Counted from the stretch's first letter, positions 29,425 through 39,253 are shown. The stretch: DNA of 64,000 bases from Pseudomonadota bacterium (GCA_018240595.1 JAFEFL010000015.1:1-64000); one strand, 5' to 3'. Program-made: numbers and translations. The notes: a model not told the origin generated them from the letters alone.

Positions 29425-30285
29425 ATGCTGACGATCCTGTTCGACGGTATTGCCTACGGCATGCTGCTGTTCGTGCTGGCATGCGGACTTTCCGTCACGC
29501 TCGGCCTGATGAATCTCGTCAATCTGGCCCATGGCGCCTTCGCCATGGCCGGCGGCTATGTGCTCGTCCTGCTCGTCAATGACCTCGGCGTGCCGTTCTG
29601 GGCGTCGATCGTCTGTGCTTTCTTCGTCAGCGCGCTGATCGGTCTGGTCATGGAGAAGGCGCTGTACGTCCACATCTACCGCAAGTCGCACCTCGACCAG
29701 GTGCTGTTCACGATCGGCCTTGTCTTCATGTCGGTCGCTGCCGCCGACTACGCGATGGGTTCGTCGCAGGTTTTCGCCCGCATTCCCGATGCCCTGCAGG
29801 GTCAGATCCATGTGTTCGGCATCGGCATGGGCCGCTACCGGCTGATGATCATCGCGATTTGCGGCGGCCTCGCGCTCGCCCTGCAATATGTCCTGGTCTA
29901 TACCCGTTTCGGCAGCCGCTTGCGCGCCGCGGTGGATGATCAGCGCGTGGCGCGCGGCCTCGGCATCAATGTCGGCAGCATCTTCGCGCTGACCTTCGCT
30001 TTCGGCTCGGGGCTCGCCGGGCTTGGCGGCGCGCTCGGAACCGAGATACTCGGCCTCGATCCGACGTTTCCGCTCAAATACATGATCTACTTCCTGATCG
30101 TCGTCACCGTCGGCGGTACCTCGAGCATCACCGGGCCGTTCCTGGCCTCGTTGCTGCTCGGCATCGCCGACGTCGCCGGCAAGTACTACGTGCCGAAGTT
30201 AGGGGCCTTCGTTATCTACACCATCATGATCGTGGTCCTGATCTGGCGCCCGCAGGGCCTGTTCGCGCGGGCGGCCAACAAATGA
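29425..30285 (+). CDS. livH: LivH-type inner-membrane permease
   Basis: 286 aa, about eight helices. ILFDGIAYGMLLFVLACGLSVTLGLMNLVNLAHGAF-like start (NLAHGAFAMAGGYV) is the LivH signature. FGSRLRAAVDDQRVARGLGI is the cytoplasmic coupling loop contacting the ATPases. It pairs with the next permease to form the channel. livH, livM, livG and livF follow with 4-8 bp overlaps, so they are one transcript. Gene symbol refers to family, not to proven substrate. Confidence 0.93.
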   Translation: MLTILFDGIAYGMLLFVLACGLSVTLGLMNLVNLAHGAFAMAGGYVLVLLVNDLGVPFWASIVCAFFVSALIGLVMEKALYVHIYRKSHLDQVLFTIGLVFMSVAAADYAMGSSQVFARIPDALQGQIHVFGIGMGRYRLMIIAICGGLALALQYVLVYTRFGSRLRAAVDDQRVARGLGINVGSIFALTFAFGSGLAGLGGALGTEILGLDPTFPLKYMIYFLIVVTVGGTSSITGPFLASLLLGIADVAGKYYVPKLGAFVIYTIMIVVLIWRPQGLFARAANK

Positions 30286-31298
30286 CCGAACCGACGCCGA
30301 CAGCCAAACTCGCCACCCAGGGCATTCTTGCCCGCGCGCGCTGGCATCCGCTCGAATTCGTCTTCTGGATCGTCGCCTTCGGCTCGATCTGGTTCGCGCC
30401 GAACAAACACCTGATCCTCACCGAGATCGCCTGGCTTGCGCTGTTCGCGCTGTCGCTCGATCTGATCCTCGGCTACGCCGGTATCCTGTCCCTCGGCCAC
30501 GCTGCGTTCTTCGGTGTTGGCTCCTACGCGGCGGCGCTGCTCGCCAAGCACGGCATCGTGACCGAGCCGGTGCTGGCCTTGTTCTGCGCCGGTCTCGTCG
30601 CCGCGGTGCTCGGCTTCGCCACCAGCTTCCTGATGCTGCGCGGTGCCGATCTGACGCGCCTGATGGTCTCGCTTGGCGTCGCGCTGGTGCTGCGCGAACT
30701 CGCCAACCAGTTCGGCTGGCTGACCGGCGGAGCCGACGGTTTGCAGGGCGTCACCATGGAGCCGATCCTCGGCCTGTTCCGCTTCGACATGTTTGGGCAC
30801 AACGGCTACGTCTATTGCCTCGTCGTGCTGTTCGTGTTGTTCCTCGCGGCGCGGCGGCTGATGGCGTCGCCGTTCGGCCTGTCGCTGCTGGCGATCAAGG
30901 GCAATCCGCTGCGCGCCCGCGCCATCGGCATCGGCGTCGATATGCGCCTCGTGGCGATCTACACGATCGGCGGCTTCTACGCCGGCGTGGCCGGCGGCCT
31001 GCTGGCGCAAACCACGGCGTTCTCCTCGCTCGATGTCTTCTCGTTCGACCGCTCGGCCGACCTGCTGCTCGTGCTGATCATCGGCGGCACCGGCTATCTC
31101 TACGGCGGCATCATCGGCGCGGTGATCTTCAAGATCATGCAGGACTATCTCGCGTTGTGGAGTCCGCAATACTGGCCGTTCTGGATCGGCCTGGTTCTCG
31201 TCGTCATGGTGCTGGTCGGCCGCGATCGCATGACGCGCTGGAGCGAGCCGTTGCGCGCGCTGGTCAATCGCCTCGACTGGCGGAGGACGCCGTCATGA
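30282..31298 (+). CDS. livM: LivM-type inner-membrane permease
   Basis: 338 aa, about ten helices. It has the LivM hallmark AGILSLGHAAFFGVGSYAAA and the coupling loop FGLSLLAIKGNPLRARAIGI. Start ATG 30282 overlaps the livH stop (ATGA), so it is translationally coupled. The N-terminal 25 residues before the first helix are hydrophilic, shorter than in E. coli LivM. The 3' end overlaps livG in the same way. Confidence 0.93.
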   Translation: MTEPTPTAKLATQGILARARWHPLEFVFWIVAFGSIWFAPNKHLILTEIAWLALFALSLDLILGYAGILSLGHAAFFGVGSYAAALLAKHGIVTEPVLALFCAGLVAAVLGFATSFLMLRGADLTRLMVSLGVALVLRELANQFGWLTGGADGLQGVTMEPILGLFRFDMFGHNGYVYCLVVLFVLFLAARRLMASPFGLSLLAIKGNPLRARAIGIGVDMRLVAIYTIGGFYAGVAGGLLAQTTAFSSLDVFSFDRSADLLLVLIIGGTGYLYGGIIGAVIFKIMQDYLALWSPQYWPFWIGLVLVVMVLVGRDRMTRWSEPLRALVNRLDWRRTPS

Positions 31299-32047
31299 CC
31301 GTCGCGCTGGAAACCAGCCATCTCGTCAAGAAGTTCGGCGGCCTGACCGCAACCAATGACGTATCGATCAGCATCAAGGCCGGCGCCCGTCATGCGCTGA
31401 TCGGGCCGAACGGCGCCGGCAAGACGACTTTGATCAATCTCCTGACCGGGATGCTCAAGCCGACCTCCGGCCGCGTCATGCTGGGCGGCATCGACATCAC
31501 CAACATGTCGCCGCAGAAGCGCGTGCGACTCGGTATGGTGCGGACCTTCCAGATCAACCAGTTGTTCGGCGATCTGACGCCGCTCGAAACCATCGGCCTC
31601 GCCATTTCCGAGCAGCACGGCGACGGCGCCGACTTCTGGCGCGTCGCCGGCACCAAGGCCGGCGTCAACCAGGACATCGCCGACATTCTCGATCGTTTCC
31701 GTCTCGCCGACGTGATGAACACCAAGACGTCGATCTTGCCTTACGGCAAGCAGCGGCTGCTCGAGATCGCGGTCGCCATCGCCTGCAAGCCCAAGGTGCT
31801 GCTGCTCGACGAGCCGGCGGCGGGCGTGCCGGACGACGAGCGTCACGAGATCCTGACCAGCATCGCGGCGCTGCCGAAGGATGTTACCGTCGTACTGATC
31901 GAGCACGACATGGACATCGTGTTCTCGTTCTCCGAAACCATTTCGGTTCTCGTGAACGGCGGGCTGTTCACCGAAGGACCCGCCGCCGAGGTGGCGCGCG
32001 ATCCGCGCGTCAAGGCCGTCTATCTCGGGGAGAGCCTCGATGCCTGA
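31295..32047 (+). CDS. livG: LivG-type ABC ATPase
   Basis: 250 aa. Walker A GPNGAGKT at about 37-44, LivG signature YGKQRLLEIAVAIA (degenerate C-loop) and Walker B VLLLDEPAAGV, then an H-loop in IEHDMDIVF. It powers the LivH/LivM channel together with LivF. ATG 31295 overlaps the livM stop by 4 bases; a longer open frame back into livM is a shadow. Confidence 0.95.
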   Translation: MTVALETSHLVKKFGGLTATNDVSISIKAGARHALIGPNGAGKTTLINLLTGMLKPTSGRVMLGGIDITNMSPQKRVRLGMVRTFQINQLFGDLTPLETIGLAISEQHGDGADFWRVAGTKAGVNQDIADILDRFRLADVMNTKTSILPYGKQRLLEIAVAIACKPKVLLLDEPAAGVPDDERHEILTSIAALPKDVTVVLIEHDMDIVFSFSETISVLVNGGLFTEGPAAEVARDPRVKAVYLGESLDA

Positions 32048-32762
32048 CGTCCTCAAGGTCGACAATCTTTCGGCCGGCTACGACCAGGCGCTCGTGCTGC
32101 GCGGCATCTCGTTCGGCATTCCGGAAGGCCAGTCGCTGGCGCTGCTCGGCCGCAACGGCGCCGGCAAGACGACGCTTCTCAACTCGATCGTCGGCGTCAC
32201 GCGCTACCGCGGCGGCAGCATCGCGCTCGACGGCCGCGACGTCACCCGGCTGCGGCCGGACCAGCGGGCGCTGGCTGGCATTGGCTGGGTGCCGCAGGAG
32301 CGCAACATCTTCAAGTCGCTCACCGTCGAGGAGAATCTCACGGCGATCGCCAAAGAGGGGCCGTGGACGCTGGAGAGCATCTACGCGATGTTCCCGCGTC
32401 TCAAGGAGCGCCGCGGCAACATGGGCGGTCAGCTCTCCGGCGGCGAGCAGCAGATGCTGGCGATCGGCCGCGCGCTGATCCTCAATCCGCGCATCATCCT
32501 GCTGGACGAGCCGCTCGAGGGCCTGGCGCCAATCCTGGTCGAGGAACTGCTGGCAGCGCTGCAGCGGATCATCCGCGAGGAGAAAATTTCGGCAATCCTG
32601 GTCGAGCAGAACGCCAAGAAAATCCTCGGCATCGTCGATCACGCCGTCATTCTCGAACGCGGCCAGATCGTGCACGCCGCCACCAGCGAGGCGCTGCGCA
32701 ACGACCGCGCCACGCTCGAGACCTATCTCGGCGTCGCCAAGGCGGAAGCGGCCGCCGGCTGA
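32040..32762 (+). CDS. livF: LivF-type ABC ATPase
   Basis: 240 aa. Walker A GRNGAGKTTLL at about 37-47, LSGGEQQMLAIGRAL C-loop, and Walker B IILLDEPLEGLAP, all canonical. Second nucleotide-binding subunit of the importer. Starts 8 bases inside livG. The operon ends here; the next gene is convergent, 10 bp away. Confidence 0.95.
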   Translation: MPDVLKVDNLSAGYDQALVLRGISFGIPEGQSLALLGRNGAGKTTLLNSIVGVTRYRGGSIALDGRDVTRLRPDQRALAGIGWVPQERNIFKSLTVEENLTAIAKEGPWTLESIYAMFPRLKERRGNMGGQLSGGEQQMLAIGRALILNPRIILLDEPLEGLAPILVEELLAALQRIIREEKISAILVEQNAKKILGIVDHAVILERGQIVHAATSEALRNDRATLETYLGVAKAEAAAG

Positions 32763-32772
32763 CGCCTCGTAC

Positions 32773-33186
32773 TCAGATCGCCTCGATGCGGATCGGCTTG
32801 GCGCCTTCGTACAGCACGGCGCGGCCGAACTCGTAGAGCTTGTCGAGGTTCGAGGTCAGCGTGATGAAGTGGTTGCCGGCGAGCTGGCCGAGCTTCGAGG
32901 CGAAGTGCACGGCGCCATAGGCCAGCAGAATTTCGGTCTCGCTGATGCCGCCCGGATAGACAATCATCTGCCCCGGATGCGGATAACTGGTGTGGTTCTC
33001 GTAGGTCAGACCGAGGTCGGTCTCGCCGAGCGGCACCCAGACGCCTTCGCCGCTCCAGCGCACGTGGATGACCTTCTGCTCGTAGGGCAGGAGCTTCTTG
33101 AACACCGCCACGGTCTTGGGCGCCAGTTCGGTCTCGAATTTGGCGTCGAACACATAGGATCCGGCGGTAATGCGAAGCTTGTCCAT
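32773..33186 (-). CDS. DUF3830 family protein
   Basis: 137 aa, cytoplasmic, no signal. ELAPKTVAVFKKLLPYEQKV and AYGAVHFASKLGQLAGNHF recall the cyclophilin-like DUF3830 family. Its members often sit near ABC importers and amide-type hydrolases, but their reaction is unknown. AGGAG seven bases ahead of ATG 33186. Convergent with livF; this adjacency may mean it works on the imported compound, which is inference. Confidence 0.8.
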   Translation of the reverse strand: MDKLRITAGSYVFDAKFETELAPKTVAVFKKLLPYEQKVIHVRWSGEGVWVPLGETDLGLTYENHTSYPHPGQMIVYPGGISETEILLAYGAVHFASKLGQLAGNHFITLTSNLDKLYEFGRAVLYEGAKPIRIEAI

Positions 33187-33283
33187 ACGTCACTCCTGGT
33201 TTGCGACCGTCGATAGCACGGCCCGGCGCCGGCCGGAATCCTGCACCGGAGCGGCGCGCGTGACAATCGCGCGACGACAACGA

Positions 33284-34429
33284 TCAGCGGTTGAAGAGCT
33301 GATTGACCTCGTAGGCAGCCGCCACGGCATGCTTCTTCTTCGCCGCGAGCTTGCCGAGGAACGAGTCGTCGGTCTCCGCGGCGGCGTGCACGTGCCTGCG
33401 CACGTGATGGCTCTTCGGGCTCGCCTTGGCGACGCGCGGCCAACCTTGGCTGCGGGCCGCCGCGATTTCCTCCGGCGTACGCTCGGGCACCGAGGCGGGC
33501 CGTTCGCCGGCCGGGATAGCCTGGACGATCTTGTAGCCCTTGGCCTTGAGTTCCTGGAGCAGCATCGGCACGGCCATTGCCGTCGCCGGATGGATGTCGT
33601 GCAGCAGCAGCACGCCGCGATGGCCCTTGGCCTCGATGCGCCGCATGGCGCGCTCGACGATCTGCGCCGGCTTGATGCCGTGGAACCAGTCGTCGGCCAC
33701 CTCGTCGGCACTCCACACCGCCAGCGACTGACTGGCGGCGAACGCTTCGAGCGTCCGCGACCGGGCGAGCCCCGGCACGCGGAAGAACGGCGCCACGGCG
33801 CGGTCGTCGCCGATCGCGGCCTTCACCGCGGCGATGCCGCCGTCGATCTCGCTGGTCAGTTGCGCCGCGTCCATGCGGTCCATCGAGAACGGATGATGCA
33901 TGCTGTGCGTGCCGATGACGTGGCCGGCATTGTAGATGCGGCGCAGCGTGTCCGGATAAGCGCGCGCCATCTGGCCGACGATGAAGTAGGTGACCTTGAC
34001 GCATTCGGCGTCGAGCGCCTCGAGCACGCGGTCGGTGTAGGGCGGCAGCGGGCCGTCGTCGAAGGTGATGACGACCTCATGGTCGTTCAGCGGCAGGCTC
34101 TGGTGGTACTGCATGGTGCCGATACGCGGGAAGGCGTCGGTCGGCACGGTGATGGTGCGGCTGGTGCCGAGTGCGCCGGGATGCGCGCAGGCCAGCGCCG
34201 CTTTCTCCGGTTCGGCCTTCTTCGGCTGGTCCGGGGTTGCTTGCGGCGCGGCGTCCGGCGCCTTCGGTTCCGGCTTGAGCTCGTGCTGGTTCGCCGCCGC
34301 GTCAACCGCCGCCGGCGTCACCGGCGCCATGGCCTGCAACTGTGCTTTGGCTGAATCCTGGGCCGAAGCCGACGACGATACGGCCGCCAGCCCGATGGCC
34401 AGCGCCCACGCAACAACAAACCGAGACAT
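33284..34429 (-). CDS. Exported polysaccharide deacetylase (NodB homology domain), paralogue 1
   Basis: 381 aa. Signal peptide (AIGLAAVSSSASAQ), then a Pro/Ala-rich linker to about 80. NodB domain: VVITFDDGPLPP (metal Asp and base Asp) near 120, HSMHHP (two metal His), FFRVPG, and LLHDIHP near the end. It should remove acetyl groups from N-acetylated or O-acetylated glycans such as peptidoglycan or chitooligomers in the periplasm. The C-terminal extension (KSHHVRRHVHAAA) is basic. Next gene on the strand is a smaller paralogue, 193 bp away. Confidence 0.9.
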   Translation of the reverse strand: MSRFVVAWALAIGLAAVSSSASAQDSAKAQLQAMAPVTPAAVDAAANQHELKPEPKAPDAAPQATPDQPKKAEPEKAALACAHPGALGTSRTITVPTDAFPRIGTMQYHQSLPLNDHEVVITFDDGPLPPYTDRVLEALDAECVKVTYFIVGQMARAYPDTLRRIYNAGHVIGTHSMHHPFSMDRMDAAQLTSEIDGGIAAVKAAIGDDRAVAPFFRVPGLARSRTLEAFAASQSLAVWSADEVADDWFHGIKPAQIVERAMRRIEAKGHRGVLLLHDIHPATAMAVPMLLQELKAKGYKIVQAIPAGERPASVPERTPEEIAAARSQGWPRVAKASPKSHHVRRHVHAAAETDDSFLGKLAAKKKHAVAAAYEVNQLFNR

Positions 34430-34622
34430 GAAACCCCGCCTTTAACCCCGTCGTCCCGCGACGCCCGTGCTCTACCGGCACGCCGGTCACGCCCTTCATG
34501 ATCCACGCTAGCGGTCGGCGTATGAACCGAAAATTAACCGACGGGAATGTCCACAGGCTTGTTTTGCCGAGGAATTTTCGGCGCTGCGGCAAAAAGGAAA
34601 CAGTCCGCCGGCTGAGGTTGTC

Positions 34623-35405
34623 TCAGTTTGTGACGGAGCCCGAGGGCGGCACGATGTGGACGATGGAATAGCCGCGGACTTTGAGCTCCCGCAGCAGTTT
34701 CGGCAGCATATGGGCGGTCTGGGCCTTGGTGTCGTGCAGCAAAACGATGCCGCGGCCGACCTGGTCGATGCGCCCGAGCAGGAGCTGCAACTCGGCCTCC
34801 GGCGTCATCGGATTCCAGTCGCTGGCCCAGACATCGGCGCCGAACACGACGATGCCGCGATCCTGCATGCGGTCGAGCAGCGCCTGGTTCGAGGCAAATC
34901 CGGGGAAACGGAAGAATGGCGTCGACGGCTCCCGCCGCGCGACCCCAGTGAGCGCCAGTTCGTCGCGGGCGATGCCGCGGTCGATGTCGGCCTCGGCCTT
35001 GGCCAGCGACATGTGCGGCAACAGTGGATGCGAGTAAGTGTGATGGCCGATCGAGTGACCCTCGGCCTGTTCGCGGCGCACGAGCTGCGGATTCGCGTTG
35101 GTGTTGCGGCCGACCAGGAAGAAGGTGGCGCGCACGCATTCCGCTTTCAGCGCGTCGAGCACCTTCGGGGTGGTCGTCGGCCATGGGCCGTCGTCGAAGG
35201 TCAGCACCAGTTCCTTGTCCGCGAGCGGCAGCGTGTCGGGGAATTGCTTGGTGCCGACACGCGGCGTCGTCGCGGCGCTGACGACCAGGGTGCGCGCCGT
35301 GCCAAGCGCGTCCGGCCGACCAGGGCAATCGGCCGCCGAGGCGGCCTTGGGCTGGAGCGAGGCGAGGGCGGTTGCCGCCAGGACGATGCCGATGATCACG
35401 CGCAT
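34623..35405 (-). CDS. Exported polysaccharide deacetylase, paralogue 2
   Basis: 260 aa, signal peptide LAATALASLQPKAASA. Same catalytic motifs as the neighbour: LTFDDGPWPTT, HTYSHP, FFRFPG and LLHDTK. Both also share the segment before the motif (ALGTARTLVVS versus ALGTSRTITVP), showing tandem duplication. It lacks the linker and C-terminal extension of paralogue 1. Substrate unknown; no nod genes nearby. ATG 35405 chosen; the start codon follows a signal-peptide-compatible N-terminus. Confidence 0.9.
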   Translation of the reverse strand: MRVIIGIVLAATALASLQPKAASAADCPGRPDALGTARTLVVSAATTPRVGTKQFPDTLPLADKELVLTFDDGPWPTTTPKVLDALKAECVRATFFLVGRNTNANPQLVRREQAEGHSIGHHTYSHPLLPHMSLAKAEADIDRGIARDELALTGVARREPSTPFFRFPGFASNQALLDRMQDRGIVVFGADVWASDWNPMTPEAELQLLLGRIDQVGRGIVLLHDTKAQTAHMLPKLLRELKVRGYSIVHIVPPSGSVTN

Positions 35406-35591
35406 GAATGAGCCATAAAACGATCTCTCGTCCGATGCCAGCCATCGACGTCACGAGAGGCGGAAGCCTTTAGGGCCGCGCGGTCCCGGCCGTCAACGCT
35501 TCATTCACCCTGTTTGCTGACCCGCCCTTAACGCTACTCCGCCTATTGGTGGTGTGGGGATGCCGCGAAGTCGCGCGGGGAGTGGTGCGTT

Positions 35592-37505
35592 TTGGGCGAC
35601 GTCGACGTGAATGCGCCGGACCCGGGTTCGGCAAGCCGAAAATTCGACCGGTTGCGGCGCAACGGGCAGGGCGTCGGCCGTAGCGCGTCCGCGCCGGGGG
35701 CCGTCCGCCGCTGGCTGTCGGCGCCCCGCGGCGTCGTCGTGTTGGCCTTGCTGACGCTCGGCGTCGCGCTGGTTTCCACCGGCGTCGGCTACGAGATCGC
35801 GCGCCACAGCGACGAGAAGCTTTGGGCCGAGCAGCGCCTCGCTTTGCGCAACGCCACCAGCGAAATCCGCACGATGTTCGCCCACGGCCGCGATATCGAC
35901 GAGCGCTTCGTGCGCATGATCGAGCACAGCGCGCGACTCCATAATCTGAAGTTCGAGATTACACCGCCGGTCGACGACCGCGAGATGCAGCCCGTGATCG
36001 ACGGCGACGGCCGCATCGCTGGCTTCTTCACCTGGGAGAGAACCGCGCCGACGATGGCGGCCATGAGCGCGATGATGCCCTATATCGGCGCCCTGATCGC
36101 CGTTCTCATCGCCTTCGCGGGTTATTCGCTGTGGCACCTGCGCCGCGCCGCCCGCGACGTCAGCGAAAGCGAAGCTCTGGCGCGCCGCGCCGCCGATCAG
36201 GACAAACTCACCGGCCTGCCCAATCACGCCAAGATGGTCGAACTGCTCGATTTGTCGTTGGCCGAACGCGCGCCCGGAGAAACCACGACCTTCGCCATCT
36301 TCGAACTCGACGGCATGGCCGATGTCGCGGCCAATTTCGGCGTCCTCGGCAGCGATGAGCTCATCGTCGCGGTCGCCAACCGCATTCGTGAGACCGCGCC
36401 GCCCGACGCCATTTGCGCCCGCATTGGTAGCGACGAGTTCGCCATGCTGCTGACGACGGCGGACGGCACCGACGTCGACTCCATCGTGGCCGCGGTCATC
36501 GAGAGCATCGCGCGTCCGCACTGGTTCGATACCGTTGTGCGCATCAGCGCCCATGCCGGTTTTGCCCAGGCGCCTCACCACGCCGCGACCCGGGGTAAGC
36601 TTGCGCGCTGCGCCGAGCTGGCGCTACGCGCCGCCGCCAAGAAGGGGCCGGGCTGCCGCGTGGCGTTCGACGCACCGCTCGACACCGCCTCGGCCGATCA
36701 GAAATTCATCCAGCGCGAATTGCCGCGCGCGGTCAGCGCCCACGAACTCGAACTGCATTATCAGCCGATCATCTCGGCGCATGGCGGCCGCATCGTCGGC
36801 GTCGAGGCGCTGCTGCGCTGGACCCACGCGCAGCGCGGCCCGATCGGTCCGGCGGTGTTCATCCCGATCGCCGAGCAGATGGGGCTGATGGACACGATCG
36901 GCGCCTTCGTGCTGCGCCGCGCGCTTCAGGAAGCCAAGCGCTGGCCGGATCTCTATGTCGCCGTCAACCTGTCGCCGCTGCAGGTGCGCGACGGCTCGAT
37001 CGTCGAAACCGTGCGTTCGGCGCTCGAGGACACCGGCGTGTCGCCGTCGCGGCTGATGCTGGAAATCACCGAAGGCGTGCTGGTCGACAATCCCGACGAG
37101 ATGGTCCGCCGCATCGAGGATCTGCATGCGCTCGGCGTGCGCGTCGCGCTCGACGACTTCGGCTCCGGCTACTCCAACCTCGGCTACCTGCAGCGCTTCC
37201 CGCTCGACAAGCTCAAGATCGATCGCAGCTTCGTCACCGCGCTCGGCAATACCGCCAATGGCGGCGTCATCATCCAGGCTATCGTCGCCCTCGGCCGCGC
37301 GCTCGGCCTGTCGATCCTGGTGGAAGGCGTCGATACCGAGCAGCAGCGCGTGCTGCTCCGGCTCGCCGGCTGCGACGAGATGCAGGGCTTCCTGTTTGCG
37401 AGGCCGGCGCCGGCTGCCGCCGTCGACCGTCTGCTGGCGCAGCAAAAAAAGGCGGGCGGCAAGCTCATACCGGACGAGCGCGAACCTGGCTCGCTGGCAG
37501 GGTGA
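35592..37505 (+). CDS. Membrane protein with degenerate GGDEF and intact EAL domains
   Basis: 637 aa. TM helix near 45-65, a periplasmic-type loop, then a second helix near 155-175; a GGDEF domain follows (about 200-350) with IGSDEF in place of GGDEF, so cyclase activity is doubtful. The EAL domain (about 370-620) keeps all catalytic landmarks: EALLRW, NLSPLQ, EITEGV, DDFGSG, DKLKID and QGFLFARP. It should therefore be a cyclic-di-GMP phosphodiesterase regulated by the sensor and perhaps by GTP binding at the GGDEF remnant. Start TTG 35592, with GTG 35607 as alternative. Confidence 0.88.
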   Translation: MGDVDVNAPDPGSASRKFDRLRRNGQGVGRSASAPGAVRRWLSAPRGVVVLALLTLGVALVSTGVGYEIARHSDEKLWAEQRLALRNATSEIRTMFAHGRDIDERFVRMIEHSARLHNLKFEITPPVDDREMQPVIDGDGRIAGFFTWERTAPTMAAMSAMMPYIGALIAVLIAFAGYSLWHLRRAARDVSESEALARRAADQDKLTGLPNHAKMVELLDLSLAERAPGETTTFAIFELDGMADVAANFGVLGSDELIVAVANRIRETAPPDAICARIGSDEFAMLLTTADGTDVDSIVAAVIESIARPHWFDTVVRISAHAGFAQAPHHAATRGKLARCAELALRAAAKKGPGCRVAFDAPLDTASADQKFIQRELPRAVSAHELELHYQPIISAHGGRIVGVEALLRWTHAQRGPIGPAVFIPIAEQMGLMDTIGAFVLRRALQEAKRWPDLYVAVNLSPLQVRDGSIVETVRSALEDTGVSPSRLMLEITEGVLVDNPDEMVRRIEDLHALGVRVALDDFGSGYSNLGYLQRFPLDKLKIDRSFVTALGNTANGGVIIQAIVALGRALGLSILVEGVDTEQQRVLLRLAGCDEMQGFLFARPAPAAAVDRLLAQQKKAGGKLIPDEREPGSLAG

Positions 37506-37651
37506 TTTTCTGTCGTCGCCGCCCGGGCCGGCGCAATGAAGCGCGGCTCCGCTTCGGCCCCACGATGGAAAAAGTCCCGAACTATTCTTCGTTTCGCGGG
37601 CTCGGGGAATGTGGCTAGAGTTGCAGCCACAATAAATCCGGAGGCAACCCC

Positions 37652-38824
37652 ATGATTTCCAATGCCTGGTCGGGCTTCGATTTCGGCCTCGGCGACGATG
37701 CCGATATGCTGCGCAAGTCGGTCGCCGACTTCGCGCGCGATCGCATCGCGCCGCGCGCCGATGAGATCGACCGCACCAATACGTTTCCGCGCGACCTGTG
37801 GCCGGAAATGGGCGCGCTCGGCCTGCACGGCATTACCGTGAGCGAGGAGTATGGTGGCTCGGCGCTTGGCTATCTGGCGCATTGCGTGGCGATGGAAGAA
37901 GTCTCGCGCGCTTCTGCCGCGGTTGGCCTGTCCTATGGCGCGCATTCCAATCTCTGCGTCAATCAGCTGCATCGAAACGGCAACGAGGCGCAGAAGCGCA
38001 AGTATCTGCCGAAGCTCGTCTCCGGCGAGCAGGTCGGCGCGCTGGCGATGTCGGAGCCGGGCGCCGGCTCCGACGTGGTGTCGATGAAGACGCGCGCCGA
38101 CAAGGTCGGCGACCGCTACGTGCTCAACGGCTCGAAAATGTGGATCACCAACGGTCCGGTCGCCGATACCTTCGTGATCTACGCCAAGACCGACCGCACC
38201 GCCGGCGCGCGCGGTATCACCGCCTTCATCGTCGAGAAGGGTTTCAAGGGCTTTGCCCCGGCGCAGAAGCTCGACAAGCTCGGCATGCGCGGCTCCGACA
38301 CCTCCGAGCTCGTCTTCACCGACTGCGAGGTGCCGGAGGAGAACGTGCTCGGCGCCGTCGGTAACGGCGTCAACGTGCTGATGTCTGGTCTCGATTACGA
38401 GCGCGTCGTGCTGGCGGCGGGTCCGCTCGGCATCATGCAGGCATGCATGGATGTCGTGATCCCTTATGTGCACGACCGCCAGCAGTTCGGCCAGTCCATC
38501 GGTCGCTTCCAACTCATTCAGGGCAAGCTCGCCGACATGTATGTGACGATGAACGCCGCCAAGGCCTACGTCTATGCGGTGGCGAAGGCCTGCGACGACG
38601 GCCGCACCACGCGCGAGGACGCCGCCGGCGCCATCCTCTACGCCGCCGAACGCGCCACCTGGATGGCGCTGGAAGCGATCCAGTGCTTAGGGGGCAACGG
38701 CTACATCAACGATTTCCCGACCGGCCGCCTGCTGCGCGACGCCAAGCTTTACGAGATCGGCGCCGGCACCTCGGAAATCCGCCGCATGCTGATCGGCCGG
38801 GAGATCTTCGAGAAGACGCGGTGA
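37652..38824 (+). CDS. ivd: Isovaleryl-CoA dehydrogenase
   Basis: 390 aa acyl-CoA dehydrogenase. FAD/substrate motif [25 protein letters not shown], and the catalytic glutamate in [19 protein letters not shown], the position used by isovaleryl- and medium-chain-type enzymes and matching IVD in the flanking residues. It oxidises isovaleryl-CoA to 3-methylcrotonyl-CoA in leucine breakdown, giving electrons to ETF. The next step needs methylcrotonyl-CoA carboxylase, whose beta subunit lies at 56889. GGAGG precedes ATG 37652. Confidence 0.93.
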   Translation: MISNAWSGFDFGLGDDADMLRKSVADFARDRIAPRADEIDRTNTFPRDLWPEMGALGLHGITVSEEYGGSALGYLAHCVAMEEVSRASAAVGLSYGAHSNLCVNQLHRNGNEAQKRKYLPKLVSGEQVGALAMSEPGAGSDVVSMKTRADKVGDRYVLNGSKMWITNGPVADTFVIYAKTDRTAGARGITAFIVEKGFKGFAPAQKLDKLGMRGSDTSELVFTDCEVPEENVLGAVGNGVNVLMSGLDYERVVLAAGPLGIMQACMDVVIPYVHDRQQFGQSIGRFQLIQGKLADMYVTMNAAKAYVYAVAKACDDGRTTREDAAGAILYAAERATWMALEAIQCLGGNGYINDFPTGRLLRDAKLYEIGAGTSEIRRMLIGREIFEKTR

Positions 38825-38844
38825 CCTGACGGAAGGAGGCCGGG

Positions 38845-39240
38845 ATGCAGATGAAAGTGCAGCCTTTCCTGATGTTCGAGGGCAAGGCCGAAGAGGCGAT
38901 GGATTTCTACGTCTCGATCTTTCCCGAGGGCTGGATCACCGACATCAGCCGCTACGGCCCGGGCGAGCAGGGCAAGGAAGGCTCGGTCAAGGTCGCGCGC
39001 TTCACGCTGGCCGGCCAAAGCGTGATGTGCATCGACAGCCCGGTGAAGCATGCCTTCACCTTCACGCCGGCGTTCTCATTCTTCGTCGATGTGCCGTCCG
39101 AAGCCGAGTTGCGGCGGCTGGCGACGGTGCTGGGCGAGGGCGGCGGCGTCATGATGCCGCTCGCCAATTACGGCTTCAGCAAGCTCTTCACCTGGGTCAA
39201 CGATCGCTTCGGCGTGTCCTGGCAGCTCAACTGGCCCTGA
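38845..39240 (+). CDS. VOC/PhnB-like protein
   Basis: 131 aa, one vicinal-oxygen-chelate fold (beta-alpha-beta-beta-beta repeats). Matches the PhnB / 3-demethylubiquinone methyltransferase-like group: PFLMFEGKAEEAMDFYVSIF at the start and YGFSKLFTWVNDRFGVSWQL at the end. Catalytic role of this group is unproven. AAGGAGG lies ahead of ATG 38845. 20 bp after ivd, so possibly co-transcribed. Confidence 0.85.
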   Translation: MQMKVQPFLMFEGKAEEAMDFYVSIFPEGWITDISRYGPGEQGKEGSVKVARFTLAGQSVMCIDSPVKHAFTFTPAFSFFVDVPSEAELRRLATVLGEGGGVMMPLANYGFSKLFTWVNDRFGVSWQLNWP

Positions 39241-39253
39241 AGCCGCGCTGCCT

